From positions 39,706-103,705 of the forward strand of contig NZ_JAKGSD010000017.1 of the NCBI RefSeq assembly GCF_021654135.1: DNA of 64,000 nt, read 5' to 3'. Of the stretch, positions 6,873 to 15,562 are shown one piece after another (position 1 is the stretch's first letter; each line of letters opens with the position of its first letter). The position numbers were made by a program, and so were the translations under genes. The notes below the pieces were generated by a model. That model was not told the DNA's origin. It worked only from the letters and a program-made list of their open reading frames with translations, and made no database searches. The DNA is from Amycolatopsis tucumanensis (lineage in GTDB: Bacteria; Actinomycetota; Actinomycetes; Mycobacteriales; Pseudonocardiaceae).

Positions 6873-9407
6873 ATGGAAGTGCAGCCTGCGCTCGGTCCCC
6901 GCTACAAGTGGATCGCGCTGTCCAACACGACACTGGGCATGCTCATGGCCACGATCAACTCCTCGATCGTGCTCATCGCGCTGCCGGACATCTTCCGCGG
7001 CATCGACATCAACCCCCTGGAGCCGTCGAACACCAGCTACCTGCTGTGGATGATGATGGGCTTCCTCGTCGTCACCGCGGTGCTGGTGGTCGGTTTCGGC
7101 CGGCTGGGCGACATGTACGGCCGCGTCCGCATGTACAACCTGGGGTTCGCCGTCTTCGCGGTGTCGTCCATCTTCCTGGCGATCACGTGGATGAACGGCG
7201 GCGCGGCGGCGATCTGGATGATCGCCTGGCGCATCGTCCAGGGCATCGGTGGCGCGTTCCTGATGGCCAACTCCAGCGCGATCCTCACCGACGCCTTCCC
7301 CAGGCGGCAGCGCGGCATGGCGCTGGGCATCAACGGCGTCGCCGCGATCGCCGGGTCCTTCCTCGGGTTGGTGATCGGCGGCCTGCTCGGCCCGGTCGAG
7401 TGGCGGCTGGTCTTCCTCGTCTCCGTCCCGTTCGGCGTCTTCGGCACGATCTGGGCCTACCTCAAGCTCAAGGACACCAGTGAGCGCCACCGCGCGAAGA
7501 TGGACTGGTGGGGCAACCTGACCTTCGCGGTCGGCCTCATCGCCGTGCTCGTCGGCATCACCTACGGCATCCAGCCCTACGGCGGGCACACCATGGGGTG
7601 GACCAGTCCGTTCGTGTTGTCCTGCCTCATCGGCGGCGTCGTGGTCCTGGTCGTCTTCTGCGTCATCGAGACCAGGGTCGCGAACCCGCTGTTCAACCTC
7701 GGGCTGTTCCGGATCCGCGCGTTCACCTTCGGCAACCTGGCGAACCTGCTCGCCTCGCTGGGCCGCGGCGGCCTGCAGTTCGTGCTGATCATCTGGCTGC
7801 AGGGCATCTGGCTGCCGCAGCACGGCTACAGCTTCGAGAAGACCCCGTTGTGGGCCGGCATCTACATGCTGCCGCTGACGATCGGCTTCCTCGTCTCCGC
7901 GCCGGTGTCCGGCATCATCTCCGACCGCATCGGCGGGCGGTTGCTGTCCACCGGCGGCATGCTGATCACCGCCGTCAGCTTCGTCCTGCTGGAAGTCCTG
8001 CCGGTCGACTTCGGCTACTGGGCCTTCGCCGCGATCCTGCTCCTCAACGGGCTCGGCATGGGCCTGTTCACCTCGCCCAACCGGGCCGAGGTGATGAACA
8101 GCCTGCCGAACAACGCGCGCGGCGCGGGCGCCGGGATGACCGCGACCTTCCAGAACTCGGCGATGGTGCTGTCCATCGGCTTCTTCTTCAGCCTGATGAT
8201 CGCCGGGCTCGCCGACCACCTGCCGTCGGCGATGGCGCAGGGCCTGACCGCCAACGGCGTGCCCGCCGCCGACGCGAACCAGATCGCGTCGCTGCCGCCG
8301 GTCGGCGTGCTGTTCGCCGCGTTCCTCGGCTACAACCCGATCGAGCAGCTCCTCGGCGGCGTCCTGCACACCCTGCCGCCGGACCAGGCCGCCTACCTGA
8401 CCGGCCGCAGCTTCTTCCCGCAGCTGATCTCCGGGCCGTTCGCGGACGGATTGACCGCGGCGTTCTGGTTCGCGATCATCGCCTCCGTGGTCGCCGCGCT
8501 CGCGTCGTGGTTCACCGGCCCGGCCCGCAAGCCCGCGCCGGGGCAGCCGCACGAGACCGTCGGCTCCGAGCTCGCCGCCGCGGTGGGCGACCTGGTCGAC
8601 GTGAGCGAGCAGGACACCGTCGCCACGGGCCCCGGCCGCATCGCGGGCCGTCTGCGCACCGCGGGCGGCAACGCGCTCGCCGGCGGCGTGGTGACCGTGA
8701 CCGGCGCCGACGGCAGGCAGGCAGGCCGCACCAGGGCCGGCGCGGACGGCGGCTACGCGGTGTCCGGCCTGCGCCCCGGCACCTACACGCTGATCGTCAC
8801 CGCGCCCGGGTTCCAGCCGGAGGCGGCCGCGGTCGCCCTCAACGGGTCCGGCGCCGTGCGCGACTTCGTCGTGTCCGGCGGCGGGACCGTGACCGGGATC
8901 GTGCGCCGCGCCCCCGGCGGCGCAGGAGCCGGCGACACCGCGGTGGTCGCCACCGACGGCGGCGGCCAGGTCGTCGGGCAGACGCGCACCCTCGACGACG
9001 GCACGTTCCAGCTCGCCGGCCTGCCCGCCGGGGAGATGACGGTGACCGCGCACCTGGACGGCCACCGCCCGGCAGCGGCGACCGTCGTGGTGACCGGCAC
9101 CGAACCGGCCGTGGCCGACCTGCTGGTCCAGGCCGCCGGGGCGCTGCGTGGCACCGTCACCGGGCCGGACGGCCGCCCGGTCCCCGGCGCGCGCGTCACC
9201 GTCAGCACCGCCGCGGGCGAACTCGCCGCGGCCGCGGTGACGGACGAGCACGGCGGCTACGCGGTGGACGACCTCGCGCCCGGCGACTACACCGTGGTGA
9301 CCAGCCTGTTCGAGCCCGTGGTGCGGCAGGTGGACCTGAGCGGCGGCGAATCGGCGACCGTCGACGTCGACCTGCACGCCGGCCGTCCCGAGCAGGCCCG
9401 CTCATGA
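6873..9407 (+). CDS. EmrB/QacA-type MFS exporter fused to three carboxypeptidase-regulatory-like domains
   Basis: About 844 residues. Residues 1-550 form a 14-helix drug:proton antiporter (DHA2) with motif FGRLGDMYGRVRMYN after helix 2 and the usual WRIVQGIGGAFL. Residues about 590-660, 670-745 and 756-830 are three beta-sandwich repeats of the CarboxypepD_reg/SdrD-B type (pattern G-x-V-x-G-x-V ... DGGYAVSGLRPGTYTLIVTAPGF). With an even number of helices the C-terminus should face the cytoplasm, which is odd for domains usually found outside. Three starts are possible: GTG 6870, ATG 6873 and GTG 6879; GGAG at 6867-6870 is best spaced for 6879. The next gene overlaps by 4 bp and encodes three more copies of the same domain. 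Substrate unknown; location beside catabolic genes suggests uptake or efflux of an aromatic acid. Confidence 0.85.
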   Translation: MEVQPALGPRYKWIALSNTTLGMLMATINSSIVLIALPDIFRGIDINPLEPSNTSYLLWMMMGFLVVTAVLVVGFGRLGDMYGRVRMYNLGFAVFAVSSIFLAITWMNGGAAAIWMIAWRIVQGIGGAFLMANSSAILTDAFPRRQRGMALGINGVAAIAGSFLGLVIGGLLGPVEWRLVFLVSVPFGVFGTIWAYLKLKDTSERHRAKMDWWGNLTFAVGLIAVLVGITYGIQPYGGHTMGWTSPFVLSCLIGGVVVLVVFCVIETRVANPLFNLGLFRIRAFTFGNLANLLASLGRGGLQFVLIIWLQGIWLPQHGYSFEKTPLWAGIYMLPLTIGFLVSAPVSGIISDRIGGRLLSTGGMLITAVSFVLLEVLPVDFGYWAFAAILLLNGLGMGLFTSPNRAEVMNSLPNNARGAGAGMTATFQNSAMVLSIGFFFSLMIAGLADHLPSAMAQGLTANGVPAADANQIASLPPVGVLFAAFLGYNPIEQLLGGVLHTLPPDQAAYLTGRSFFPQLISGPFADGLTAAFWFAIIASVVAALASWFTGPARKPAPGQPHETVGSELAAAVGDLVDVSEQDTVATGPGRIAGRLRTAGGNALAGGVVTVTGADGRQAGRTRAGADGGYAVSGLRPGTYTLIVTAPGFQPEAAAVALNGSGAVRDFVVSGGGTVTGIVRRAPGGAGAGDTAVVATDGGGQVVGQTRTLDDGTFQLAGLPAGEMTVTAHLDGHRPAAATVVVTGTEPAVADLLVQAAGALRGTVTGPDGRPVPGARVTVSTAAGELAAAAVTDEHGGYAVDDLAPGDYTVVTSLFEPVVRQVDLSGGESATVDVDLHAGRPEQARS

Positions 9408-10150
9408 CCGAGGTGACCGGACGGGTGCGCGACACCCGGGACGCACCCGTGCCCGGCGCGGCGGTCACGCTCGTCGACTCCGGCGGGCAGCAGATCGCGC
9501 GCGGCGCCACCGGGCCGGACGGCGGCTACCGCCTGCCCGCGCCCGGCCGCGGCGTCCACGTCCTGATCGCCTCGGCGCCGGCGTACCGGCCGGAGGCGGT
9601 CACCCTGACCGTCGGCGACACCGCGGCCGTCCTGGACCTCGTGCTGGACAGCGCGACCGGGCTCGGCGGCGTGGTCCGCTCCGCGGCCACCGGGGCGCCG
9701 GTCGCGGACGCGACCGTGACGCTGGCCGACGCCCGCGGCGAGGTCGTCGGGTCCTACATCTCCGGCCAGGGCGGCGAATACTCCTTCGGCGCCCTGCCCG
9801 CCGGGACCTACACGCTCGCCGTGAACGCGCCGGGGTACCGGCCGTCCGCGGTGGCGGTGCACATGACCGACGCGAGCGTGCGACAGGACCTGGAGCTGGC
9901 GGAGGCCGCGGTCATCCACGGCACGGTCAACGTGCGCGACCTGCCGCGGCCGTGGCCGCGGATCACGGTGAGCCTGCTGGACGAATCGGGCGTCCTCGCC
10001 CGGCGCACGTTCGCAGGCGAGGACGGGCACTACGCCTTCCACGACCTCGAACCCGGCACCTACACCGTCGTCGCTACGAGTTACGCACCGGTAAGGAAAG
10101 CGGCGCGCGTCGGCGGCGGCGACACCCGGCTGGACGTGCGGCTCACCTGA
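9404..10150 (+). CDS. Three-repeat carboxypeptidase-regulatory-like domain protein
   Basis: A 248-residue protein built only of three beta-sandwich repeats, roughly residues 3-72, 83-155 and 165-247, each with the pattern V-x-G-x-V-R ... DGGYRLPAPG / GGEYSFGALPAGTYTLAVNAPGY / DGHYAFHDLEPGTYTVVATSY. The repeats resemble those at the C-terminus of the preceding transporter, suggesting that the two genes grew by duplication of the same module. There is no signal peptide, transmembrane segment or lipobox, so the product should be cytoplasmic. Its ATG overlaps the transporter stop (ATGA at 9404-9407), so the proteins are made together and may bind each other. Function unknown; no catalytic motif is visible. 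Confidence 0.85.
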   Translation: MTEVTGRVRDTRDAPVPGAAVTLVDSGGQQIARGATGPDGGYRLPAPGRGVHVLIASAPAYRPEAVTLTVGDTAAVLDLVLDSATGLGGVVRSAATGAPVADATVTLADARGEVVGSYISGQGGEYSFGALPAGTYTLAVNAPGYRPSAVAVHMTDASVRQDLELAEAAVIHGTVNVRDLPRPWPRITVSLLDESGVLARRTFAGEDGHYAFHDLEPGTYTVVATSYAPVRKAARVGGGDTRLDVRLT

Positions 10151-10353
10151 GCGTTTCCCCCGGCGGGACAAGGCGAACCACCTTCCGTCGACCACCCGGG
10201 CACGGTGCGTCAAGATCGCGGAGAGTGGTGGACACGGGCGGGGTCGGAGTGGTTGCATAGCGTTCACCGGCGCGGGTTCGGCCACACGCGGGGGAAGGGG
10301 TCCCCGCGACGGTTGAGCCGCCGCACGTGACGAACCCAGGCAGTTAGGACGAC

Positions 10354-11565
10354 ATGGCGACGCGGGCTCGAGAACTGCTCAACCGCTCACGCGCGCTGCT
10401 GGACCGCTCGAGGGAAGCGGCCTCGCAGCTCTTCGGCCCCCCACCCGCGCAGCCGCCACCGCGGCGGCCGCCGGTGATCGTGCAGTCCCCGTCCCAGGCG
10501 GAGCGCGAGCGGGCCAACGAAGAGGCGCTCGCCGCGCTCTGCGCGAACGTGGCGCTGCGCGACCTCAACCTGGTCGACTCCCTGCTCTCCCAGCTGGAGG
10601 AGATGGAGGCCAGGGAGGAGGACACCGAGCGGCTCGGCGAGCTGTACCGGCTGGACCACCTGGCGACCCGGCTGCGCCGCAACGCGGAGAACCTGCGCGT
10701 GCTGGCCGGCCGCGACGCCACCGACACCGCGACCGAGACGACCTCGCTGGTCGACGTCGTGCGCGGCGCGATGTCGTCGATCGACCAGTACGCCCGCGTC
10801 AACATCGGGCGGATCGTGTCGCTGGGCGTGGTCGGCTTCGCGAGCGAGGACCTCAGCCGGCTGATCGCCGAACTGCTGGACAACGCGACGAAGTCCTCGC
10901 CGCCGAACACCCCGGTGCGGGTCAGCGCCCACCTGACCGAGGCGGGCAGCGTGCTGGTGCGGATCGAGGACGAGGGCATCGGGCTGCCGCCGGACCGGCT
11001 GCAGGAACTCAACGACCGGCTCTCCGGCGAGCCGGTGCTGGACGACTCCTCGGTGCGGCACATGGGCCTGGCGGTGGTGCGGCGGCTGTCCGCCCGCCAC
11101 GGCATGCGCACCCGGCTCGACCGCCGCGTCCCGCACGGCACCACCGCGTCGGTGCTGCTGCCCGCGGGTCTGGTCGCCGATCTGCCGGAGGCCAACTGGT
11201 CCGGCACGCAGACGGTGGTGTTCCCGCAGGCGCCGCGCGGCACCGCGGTGGCCGAGGCGCCCGCCCAGCCCCGCCACCGCTCCGGGCTGCCCAAGCGGGA
11301 GCCGGCGCCGCCGAGGCCGGCGCCCGCGCGCCGCCCGCAGCCGGAGTCGATGGTCGGCGGCACCACCGCCAGCGGTCTGCCGCGCCGCGTCTCGCACAGC
11401 CTGAAGAACCCCCAGGGGCAGGCACCCGCGGCGGAGCCGACCCCCACCGAGGACCGCGCCGCCGGGCACGAGAAACTGCTCGCCGATCTCGGCGCCTTCA
11501 CCGACGGCGAACGTGCGGCGCGCGAGAAGCAGGGCACCGACGAATCCGGGGAGCAGCAGCAGTGA
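10354..11565 (+). CDS. cvnA: Conservon sensor kinase-like protein CvnA
   Basis: A 403-residue protein with a histidine-kinase-like core but no membrane segment. A coiled region (about 50-95) leads to the dimerisation helix LDHLATRLRRNAENLRVLAG, which contains a His in place of the normal H-box, then an ATPase domain with ELLDNATKSSPP (N box), DEGIGLP (G1) and MGLAVVRRLSARHGM (G2). The last 130 residues are Pro/Arg-rich and disordered. This is the first gene of a four-gene conservon (sensor, roadblock, DUF742, GTPase), a module of actinomycetes thought to work like eukaryotic G-protein coupled complexes at the membrane. The 203 bp upstream hold no gene and presumably the promoter. Confidence 0.9.
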   Translation: MATRARELLNRSRALLDRSREAASQLFGPPPAQPPPRRPPVIVQSPSQAERERANEEALAALCANVALRDLNLVDSLLSQLEEMEAREEDTERLGELYRLDHLATRLRRNAENLRVLAGRDATDTATETTSLVDVVRGAMSSIDQYARVNIGRIVSLGVVGFASEDLSRLIAELLDNATKSSPPNTPVRVSAHLTEAGSVLVRIEDEGIGLPPDRLQELNDRLSGEPVLDDSSVRHMGLAVVRRLSARHGMRTRLDRRVPHGTTASVLLPAGLVADLPEANWSGTQTVVFPQAPRGTAVAEAPAQPRHRSGLPKREPAPPRPAPARRPQPESMVGGTTASGLPRRVSHSLKNPQGQAPAAEPTPTEDRAAGHEKLLADLGAFTDGERAAREKQGTDESGEQQQ

Positions 11566-11993
11566 CCGCCGACACCGGCCAGGACTTCACCTGGCTGATC
11601 AACGACTTCGTCCGCAAGGTCCACGGCGTGTCGCACGCGCTGATCATGTCCTCGGACGGGTTCCCGCTCACCGCCTCCGACGACATGTCGACCGAGGAGC
11701 GCGAGCAGCTCGCCGCGATCGCCAGCGGGCTGCTCAGCCTGGCGCGCAACAGCGCGGCGCTGTTCCACAAGGGCACCTGCGAGCAGATCATCATCCGGCT
11801 CACCCACGGGTACTTCCTGTTCATGGGCATCGACGCGCACGCCGGGCTGGCGGTGCTGACCACCTCCGACTGCGACATGAAGGTCGTCGCCTACGAGATG
11901 ACGCAGTTCGTCTCCAGCGCCGGCCACGCGCTGACCCCCGAGATGCGCGCGGACCTGCGCCGCGTGCTCACCGGCCGCCGGCCCCAGGCCTGA
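11562..11993 (+). CDS. cvnB: Conservon roadblock/LC7 protein CvnB
   Basis: A 143-residue roadblock/LC7 (MglB-like) protein, the family of small dimers that regulate GTPases. Characteristic features are the opening FTWLINDFVRKVHGVSHALIMSSDGFPL and the central helix with REQLAAIASGLLSLARNSA, followed by strands IIIRLTHGYFLFMGI and AGLAVLTTSDCDM. It begins with GTG overlapping the stop of cvnA (GTGA) and lies 26 bp before cvnC. In conservons this protein is expected to act on the CvnD GTPase, probably as activating or scaffold subunit. The call is firm from sequence and order. Confidence 0.93.
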   Translation: MTADTGQDFTWLINDFVRKVHGVSHALIMSSDGFPLTASDDMSTEEREQLAAIASGLLSLARNSAALFHKGTCEQIIIRLTHGYFLFMGIDAHAGLAVLTTSDCDMKVVAYEMTQFVSSAGHALTPEMRADLRRVLTGRRPQA

Positions 11994-12019
11994 GCACTCC
12001 CGACAGGATGTGATTCGCG

Positions 12020-12400
12020 ATGTCCCAGGACACCGGGCCGGACGAGCGGGCGGTCAAGCCGCGCAGCAAGCGGATCCGGCCGTACACCCTGACCGGCGGC
12101 CGCACCAGGGCACGGCACCAGCTGCTGGTCGAAACGCTCATCTCGGTGCCCCAGTACGACCCGGCCCTGGCGGAGAAGCTCATGCCGGAGTCGCGGGCTC
12201 TCTACGAACGGGCCCGCTCCCAGGTCTCGATCGCCGAGCTGTCCTCCCTGCTGACCATCCCGCTCGGGGTGGTCCGCGTGCTGGTCAGCGACCTGGCCGC
12301 GCAGGGGGCGGTGTTCATCCACCCGACCGCCCACGCCTACTCCCACGACCGGAACATGCTCGAGAGGATCCTCAATGGACTCAAGCAGCTCCCCGTCTGA
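12020..12400 (+). CDS. cvnC: Conservon DUF742 protein CvnC
   Basis: A 126-residue DUF742 protein with the family opening RIRPYTLTGGRTR (about residues 18-30) and a winged helix-turn-helix-like core (SIAELSSLLTIPLGVVRVLVSDL). Such proteins occur almost only between roadblock and GTPase genes of conservons. The gene overlaps the start of cvnD by 26 bp in another frame, which ties their translation. Whether the helix-turn-helix binds DNA or serves for protein contacts is not known. Confidence 0.93.
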   Translation: MSQDTGPDERAVKPRSKRIRPYTLTGGRTRARHQLLVETLISVPQYDPALAEKLMPESRALYERARSQVSIAELSSLLTIPLGVVRVLVSDLAAQGAVFIHPTAHAYSHDRNMLERILNGLKQLPV

Positions 12401-12989
12401 TCCGGGCCTGCTGACGATCTCGGCGAAGATCGTGATCGCGGGCGGGTTCGGGGTGGGCAAGACGACGCTGGTCGGGTCCGTGTCCGAGGTGCCGCCGCTG
12501 AACACCGAGGCGTGGATGACCGAGGCCGGCGAGGGTGTCGACGACCTGCCGCCGGACGGCGCCAAGACCACCACGACCGTCGCGATGGACTTCGGCCGGA
12601 TCTCGCTGTACGACGACCTGATGCTGTACCTGTTCGGCACGCCGGGGCAGGCGCGGTTCTGGTTCCTGTGGGACGACCTCTCGCGTGGCGCGCTCGGCGC
12701 GATCGTGCTGGTCGACACCCGGCGGCTGGACCAGTCGTTCGCCGCGATCAACTACTTCGAGAACGACTCGGACCTGCCGTTCATCGTCGCGATCAACCGG
12801 TTCGACGGAGAACTCGCGCACGACGTCGACGAGGTCCGGGAGGCGCTGGCGCTGAGCCCGGACGTCCCGCTGGTCACCTGCGACGCCCGCGACAAGGCGT
12901 CGGTGCTGGAGACCCTGCAGGAACTGGTGTCCTACACGCTGTCACTGGCCGAAGTCTCGGAGGGGGGCCGGATCCGCGCCCATGCGTAA
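12375..12989 (+). CDS. cvnD: Conservon Ras-like GTPase CvnD
   Basis: A 204-residue small GTPase. Seen are the P-loop GGFGVGKTT (about residues 23-31), a switch region with TTTTVAMDFG, the G3-like FGTPGQARF, and the G4-like NRFDGE in place of NKxD. A Thr-rich switch I and a C-terminal helix complete the fold. In conservons this GTPase cycles under control of CvnA and CvnB. It overlaps cvnC by 26 bp and the following flavin monooxygenase gene by 8 bp, so that the monooxygenase is part of the same transcript and is the likely output or partner of the complex. Confidence 0.93.
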   Translation: MDSSSSPSDPGLLTISAKIVIAGGFGVGKTTLVGSVSEVPPLNTEAWMTEAGEGVDDLPPDGAKTTTTVAMDFGRISLYDDLMLYLFGTPGQARFWFLWDDLSRGALGAIVLVDTRRLDQSFAAINYFENDSDLPFIVAINRFDGELAHDVDEVREALALSPDVPLVTCDARDKASVLETLQELVSYTLSLAEVSEGGRIRAHA

Positions 12990-14211
12990 GATCCTGATCG
13001 TCGGTTCGGGCCAGTCGGGCCTGCAGCTCGCGCTGAGCCTGCAGGAGCACGGCTACGACGTGACCGTGATGTCCGCGCGCACGCCGGACGAGATCCGCGC
13101 CGGGTGGGTCACCTCGACCCAGTGCATGTTCGCCGACGCGCTCGCCATCGAGCGCAAGCACGGGCTGAACCTGTGGGACGACGTCGCTCCCCGTGTCGCG
13201 GGGCAAGGGTTTTCGATGGCCGGACCGGACGGGCAGCGCGCGCTGAACTGGATCGCCTCGTGGGACGGCGGACCGGCGCAGTCCATCGACCAGCGGGTGA
13301 AGATGGCGGCGTGGCTCGAGTTGTTCGAGGAGCGCGGCGGCAACGTCGTGATCCACGGCGTCACCACGGCCGACCTGAACGGGCTGGCGCGGCTCTACGA
13401 GCTGGTGATCGTCGCGGCTGGCAAGGGCGAGCTGGTGCAGCTGTTCGACCGCGACCCGTCGCGATCCCCTTACACGAAGCCGCAGCGCCGGCTGTCGGTG
13501 TCCTATGTGCACGGTCAGGAGTCGCGTCCGGAGCGGCCGGGCACCACCGACGTGTGGATGAACATCATCCCGGGCGTCGGCGAGCTGATCAACATCCCGG
13601 GCTACACGCTGTCCGGGCCGTGCGACATCTTCTACGTGTCCGGCATTCCGGGCGGGCCGTTCGACGCGTTCGCCGACCGGCCTCCGGCGGAGGAGCAGCT
13701 GCGGCGGCACCTGGAGCTGTTCCGGCAGTACATCCCGTGGGAGTACGAGCGGGCGAAGAACGCCGAGCTGACCGACGGCAAGGCGGTGCTGGTCGGCGGG
13801 TACCCGCCGGTCGTGCGGCGCCCGGTGGGCGAGCTGCCGTCCGGCGGGTTCGTGCTCGGCATGGCGGACGTGGTGGTGGCGAACGACCCGATCACCGGTC
13901 AGGGCGCGAACAACGCGGCCAAGTGCGCCGAGTCGTACCTGGGCAGCATCCTGGAGAACGGGGACCGGCCCTTCGACCGGGAGTGGATGCAGCGGGCGTT
14001 CGACCGGTACTGGGAGCACGCCCAGTGGGTCACGATGTTCACCAACGCGATGCTGCAGCCGCCACCGCCGCACGTGCAGCAGATCCTCGGGGCGGCGCAG
14101 ACGAACCCGGCCGTGGCGAAGCGGTTCGTGAACGGCTTCAACAACCCCACGGACTTCCAGCACTGGCTGCTGGACCCCGCCAAGACGGAGGAGTACCTGG
14201 CTTCGGTGTGA
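12982..14211 (+). CDS. Styrene-monooxygenase (StyA)-like FAD-dependent oxygenase
   Basis: A 409-residue protein with an N-terminal FAD-binding motif GSGQSGLQ (8-15), the styrene/indole monooxygenase-type region with DVWMNIIPGVGELINIPG, and the second flavin motif GFVLGMADVVVANDPITGQGANNA. StyA-type enzymes take reduced FAD from a separate reductase (StyB) and epoxidise alkenes or indole, or sulfoxidise thioethers. No StyB-like reductase lies next to it; the nearest flavin reductases are elsewhere. It is overlapped by cvnD by 8 bp, which makes it the fifth gene of the conservon. The family is clear; the natural substrate and the link to GTPase signalling are open questions. Confidence 0.88.
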   Translation: MRKILIVGSGQSGLQLALSLQEHGYDVTVMSARTPDEIRAGWVTSTQCMFADALAIERKHGLNLWDDVAPRVAGQGFSMAGPDGQRALNWIASWDGGPAQSIDQRVKMAAWLELFEERGGNVVIHGVTTADLNGLARLYELVIVAAGKGELVQLFDRDPSRSPYTKPQRRLSVSYVHGQESRPERPGTTDVWMNIIPGVGELINIPGYTLSGPCDIFYVSGIPGGPFDAFADRPPAEEQLRRHLELFRQYIPWEYERAKNAELTDGKAVLVGGYPPVVRRPVGELPSGGFVLGMADVVVANDPITGQGANNAAKCAESYLGSILENGDRPFDREWMQRAFDRYWEHAQWVTMFTNAMLQPPPPHVQQILGAAQTNPAVAKRFVNGFNNPTDFQHWLLDPAKTEEYLASV

Positions 14212-14233
14212 CCGGGCGGCCGGGGCCGCCCGG
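14212..14233. terminator. Hairpin terminator between convergent genes
   Basis: A perfect 10-bp GC stem (CCGGGCGGCC / GGCCGCCCGG) with a 2-base loop follows the monooxygenase stop immediately and lies 8 bp before the convergent AMIN-like gene's stop. It can act in both directions. Confidence 0.6.
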
Positions 14234-14241
14234 CGCCCGTG

Positions 14242-14730
14242 TCAGTGGCCCACGTCGATGACGACGCGGGTCGGTGCGGTGAGCGTGAACACCCGCACCC
14301 AGGACTTGTAGCGTGTGCCGAGGCCGATCGACACGTAGCCTTCGTAGTCCCCGGTCACCGCGACGGCCATGACGTTGCGGAGGTTGCGGGTGCGGAACTT
14401 GTCGGGACCCGGATAGGTGCGGTTGCCGTTGTCGTCGTGGGCGCGGGCGGGCGTGGTGCTGACGGCGACGAAGTGCTCGCCGGTGAGCCACACGATGTCG
14501 CCGGAGCCGTCGGCGATCAGCTCGTCGACCCACTCGTAGGACGCTTGGGGCGCGGGGCCCGTCATGTCCAGCACGACCCGGTCGAAGCCGGTGTTGAGGC
14601 CGGTGCGGATGTTCGTCATGGTGGCGACACCCGGTTGCGCACCGGCCGGCGCCGCCGCGACGACGGCGCCCGAGAGCGCGAGCAAGGCGGCGGCGCAGAC
14701 CGCGAACAGCCGCCGTGGGGTGAGGGTCAT
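14242..14730 (-). CDS. Secreted AMIN-like domain protein
   Basis: A 162-residue exported protein. Residues 1-32 form a signal peptide (basic TPRRL, hydrophobic core, AAPAGAQ cleavage region). The mature part carries an AMIN-like domain, recognised by the pattern TGFDRVVLDMTGPAPQ early and RVFTLTAPTRVVIDVGH at the end. AMIN domains bind cell-wall or envelope polymers. ATG at 14730 with GGAGG 6 bases upstream. It stands alone, convergent with the conservon, and downstream of a GC-rich repeat array from which its promoter must come. No enzymatic motif is seen. Confidence 0.85.
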   Translation of the reverse strand: MTLTPRRLFAVCAAALLALSGAVVAAAPAGAQPGVATMTNIRTGLNTGFDRVVLDMTGPAPQASYEWVDELIADGSGDIVWLTGEHFVAVSTTPARAHDDNGNRTYPGPDKFRTRNLRNVMAVAVTGDYEGYVSIGLGTRYKSWVRVFTLTAPTRVVIDVGH

Positions 14731-14861
14731 CGGTGACCTCCTGCCGGGAGGGGATGGGGTTCCCAGCGCTGGTGCCTCAAGAGACGTGCCCGGTGGGGTG
14801 GAGGTTGTCCGGGTTCGGTCTCGGAACGGACACCGCGCCCGGCGCGCCCGCCGGCCGGGCC

Positions 14862-15265
14862 GGAGGCCCGCGACTCCGCACGGCCCCGCCTGGGCCGCGC
14901 GCGCCGGAGGTCCATGAGCGGCGGCACCGCCGCGGTTCGGACGGCACCCCCGGACGAGGCCGGAGGCCCGCGGGTGGTGGCGCCGCTGCGGTTCGGACGA
15001 CCCGCCTGGCCCCGCGCGCCGGAGACCCATGGGCGGCGCACGGCTGCGGTCCGGACGGCCCCGCTGGACGGGGCAGGAGCCCCGTGGGCGGCGGCACCGC
15101 TGCGGTTCGGACGGCCCCGCCGAACGGGGCCGAAGGCCCGTGAGCGACGGCACCGCTGCGGTTCCGACGCCCCGCCTGGCCCCGCGCGCCGGAGACCCAT
15201 GAGCGGCGGCACCGCCGCGGTCCGGACGGCCCCGCCGGACGGGGCCGGAGGCCCGTGGGCGGCGG
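14862..15265. repeat. Tandem array of a 56-59 bp GC-rich repeat (about eight imperfect copies)
   Basis: Units begin with GGAGGCCC-like words near 14862, 14906, 14962, 15021, 15076, 15132, 15191 and 15247; after the first short one the spacing is 55-59 bp. Each unit contains a short word GCGGCACCGCTGCGGTTCGG and then either GGCCCCGCCGGACGGGGCC, which can fold as a perfect 7-bp stem, or a variant ending CCTGGCCCCGCGCGCC. The array occupies most of the 830-bp gene-free stretch 14731-15562. Frames through it are shadows created by the repeat. No protein-coding gene is seen in the rest (15266-15562), which is C-rich. Confidence 0.8.
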
Positions 15266-15562
15266 CGCCCGGTTCGCACCCGGCCGGCCGGGCCACCGCC
15301 CCCGGGCACCTTGCGCCCGCAGCCGCCATCGCGCGGCCCCTTCGGCCGATCACCGCGGCCCAGCGCACGCCTGGGCACCTACCCCCACCAGCGGAAATCA
15401 CCACCCAGCTGCACCCCTCCGGCCGCCACCGCGCCCGCCGGCCGCAAAGCACCTGCGGGCCCTCCCGCCCCGCCACCGCGCCCCACCGTCCCACCGCCCG
15501 ACGCGAACCACCACCCGGCCGCTCCCCTTCCGCCCCGCGGGCGGGAACCACCGGGCACGGGC

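Noticed and set aside
14862..15265. CRISPR array
   Set aside because: The whole unit including the part between similar words is repeated, there are no unique spacers, and no cas genes are near.
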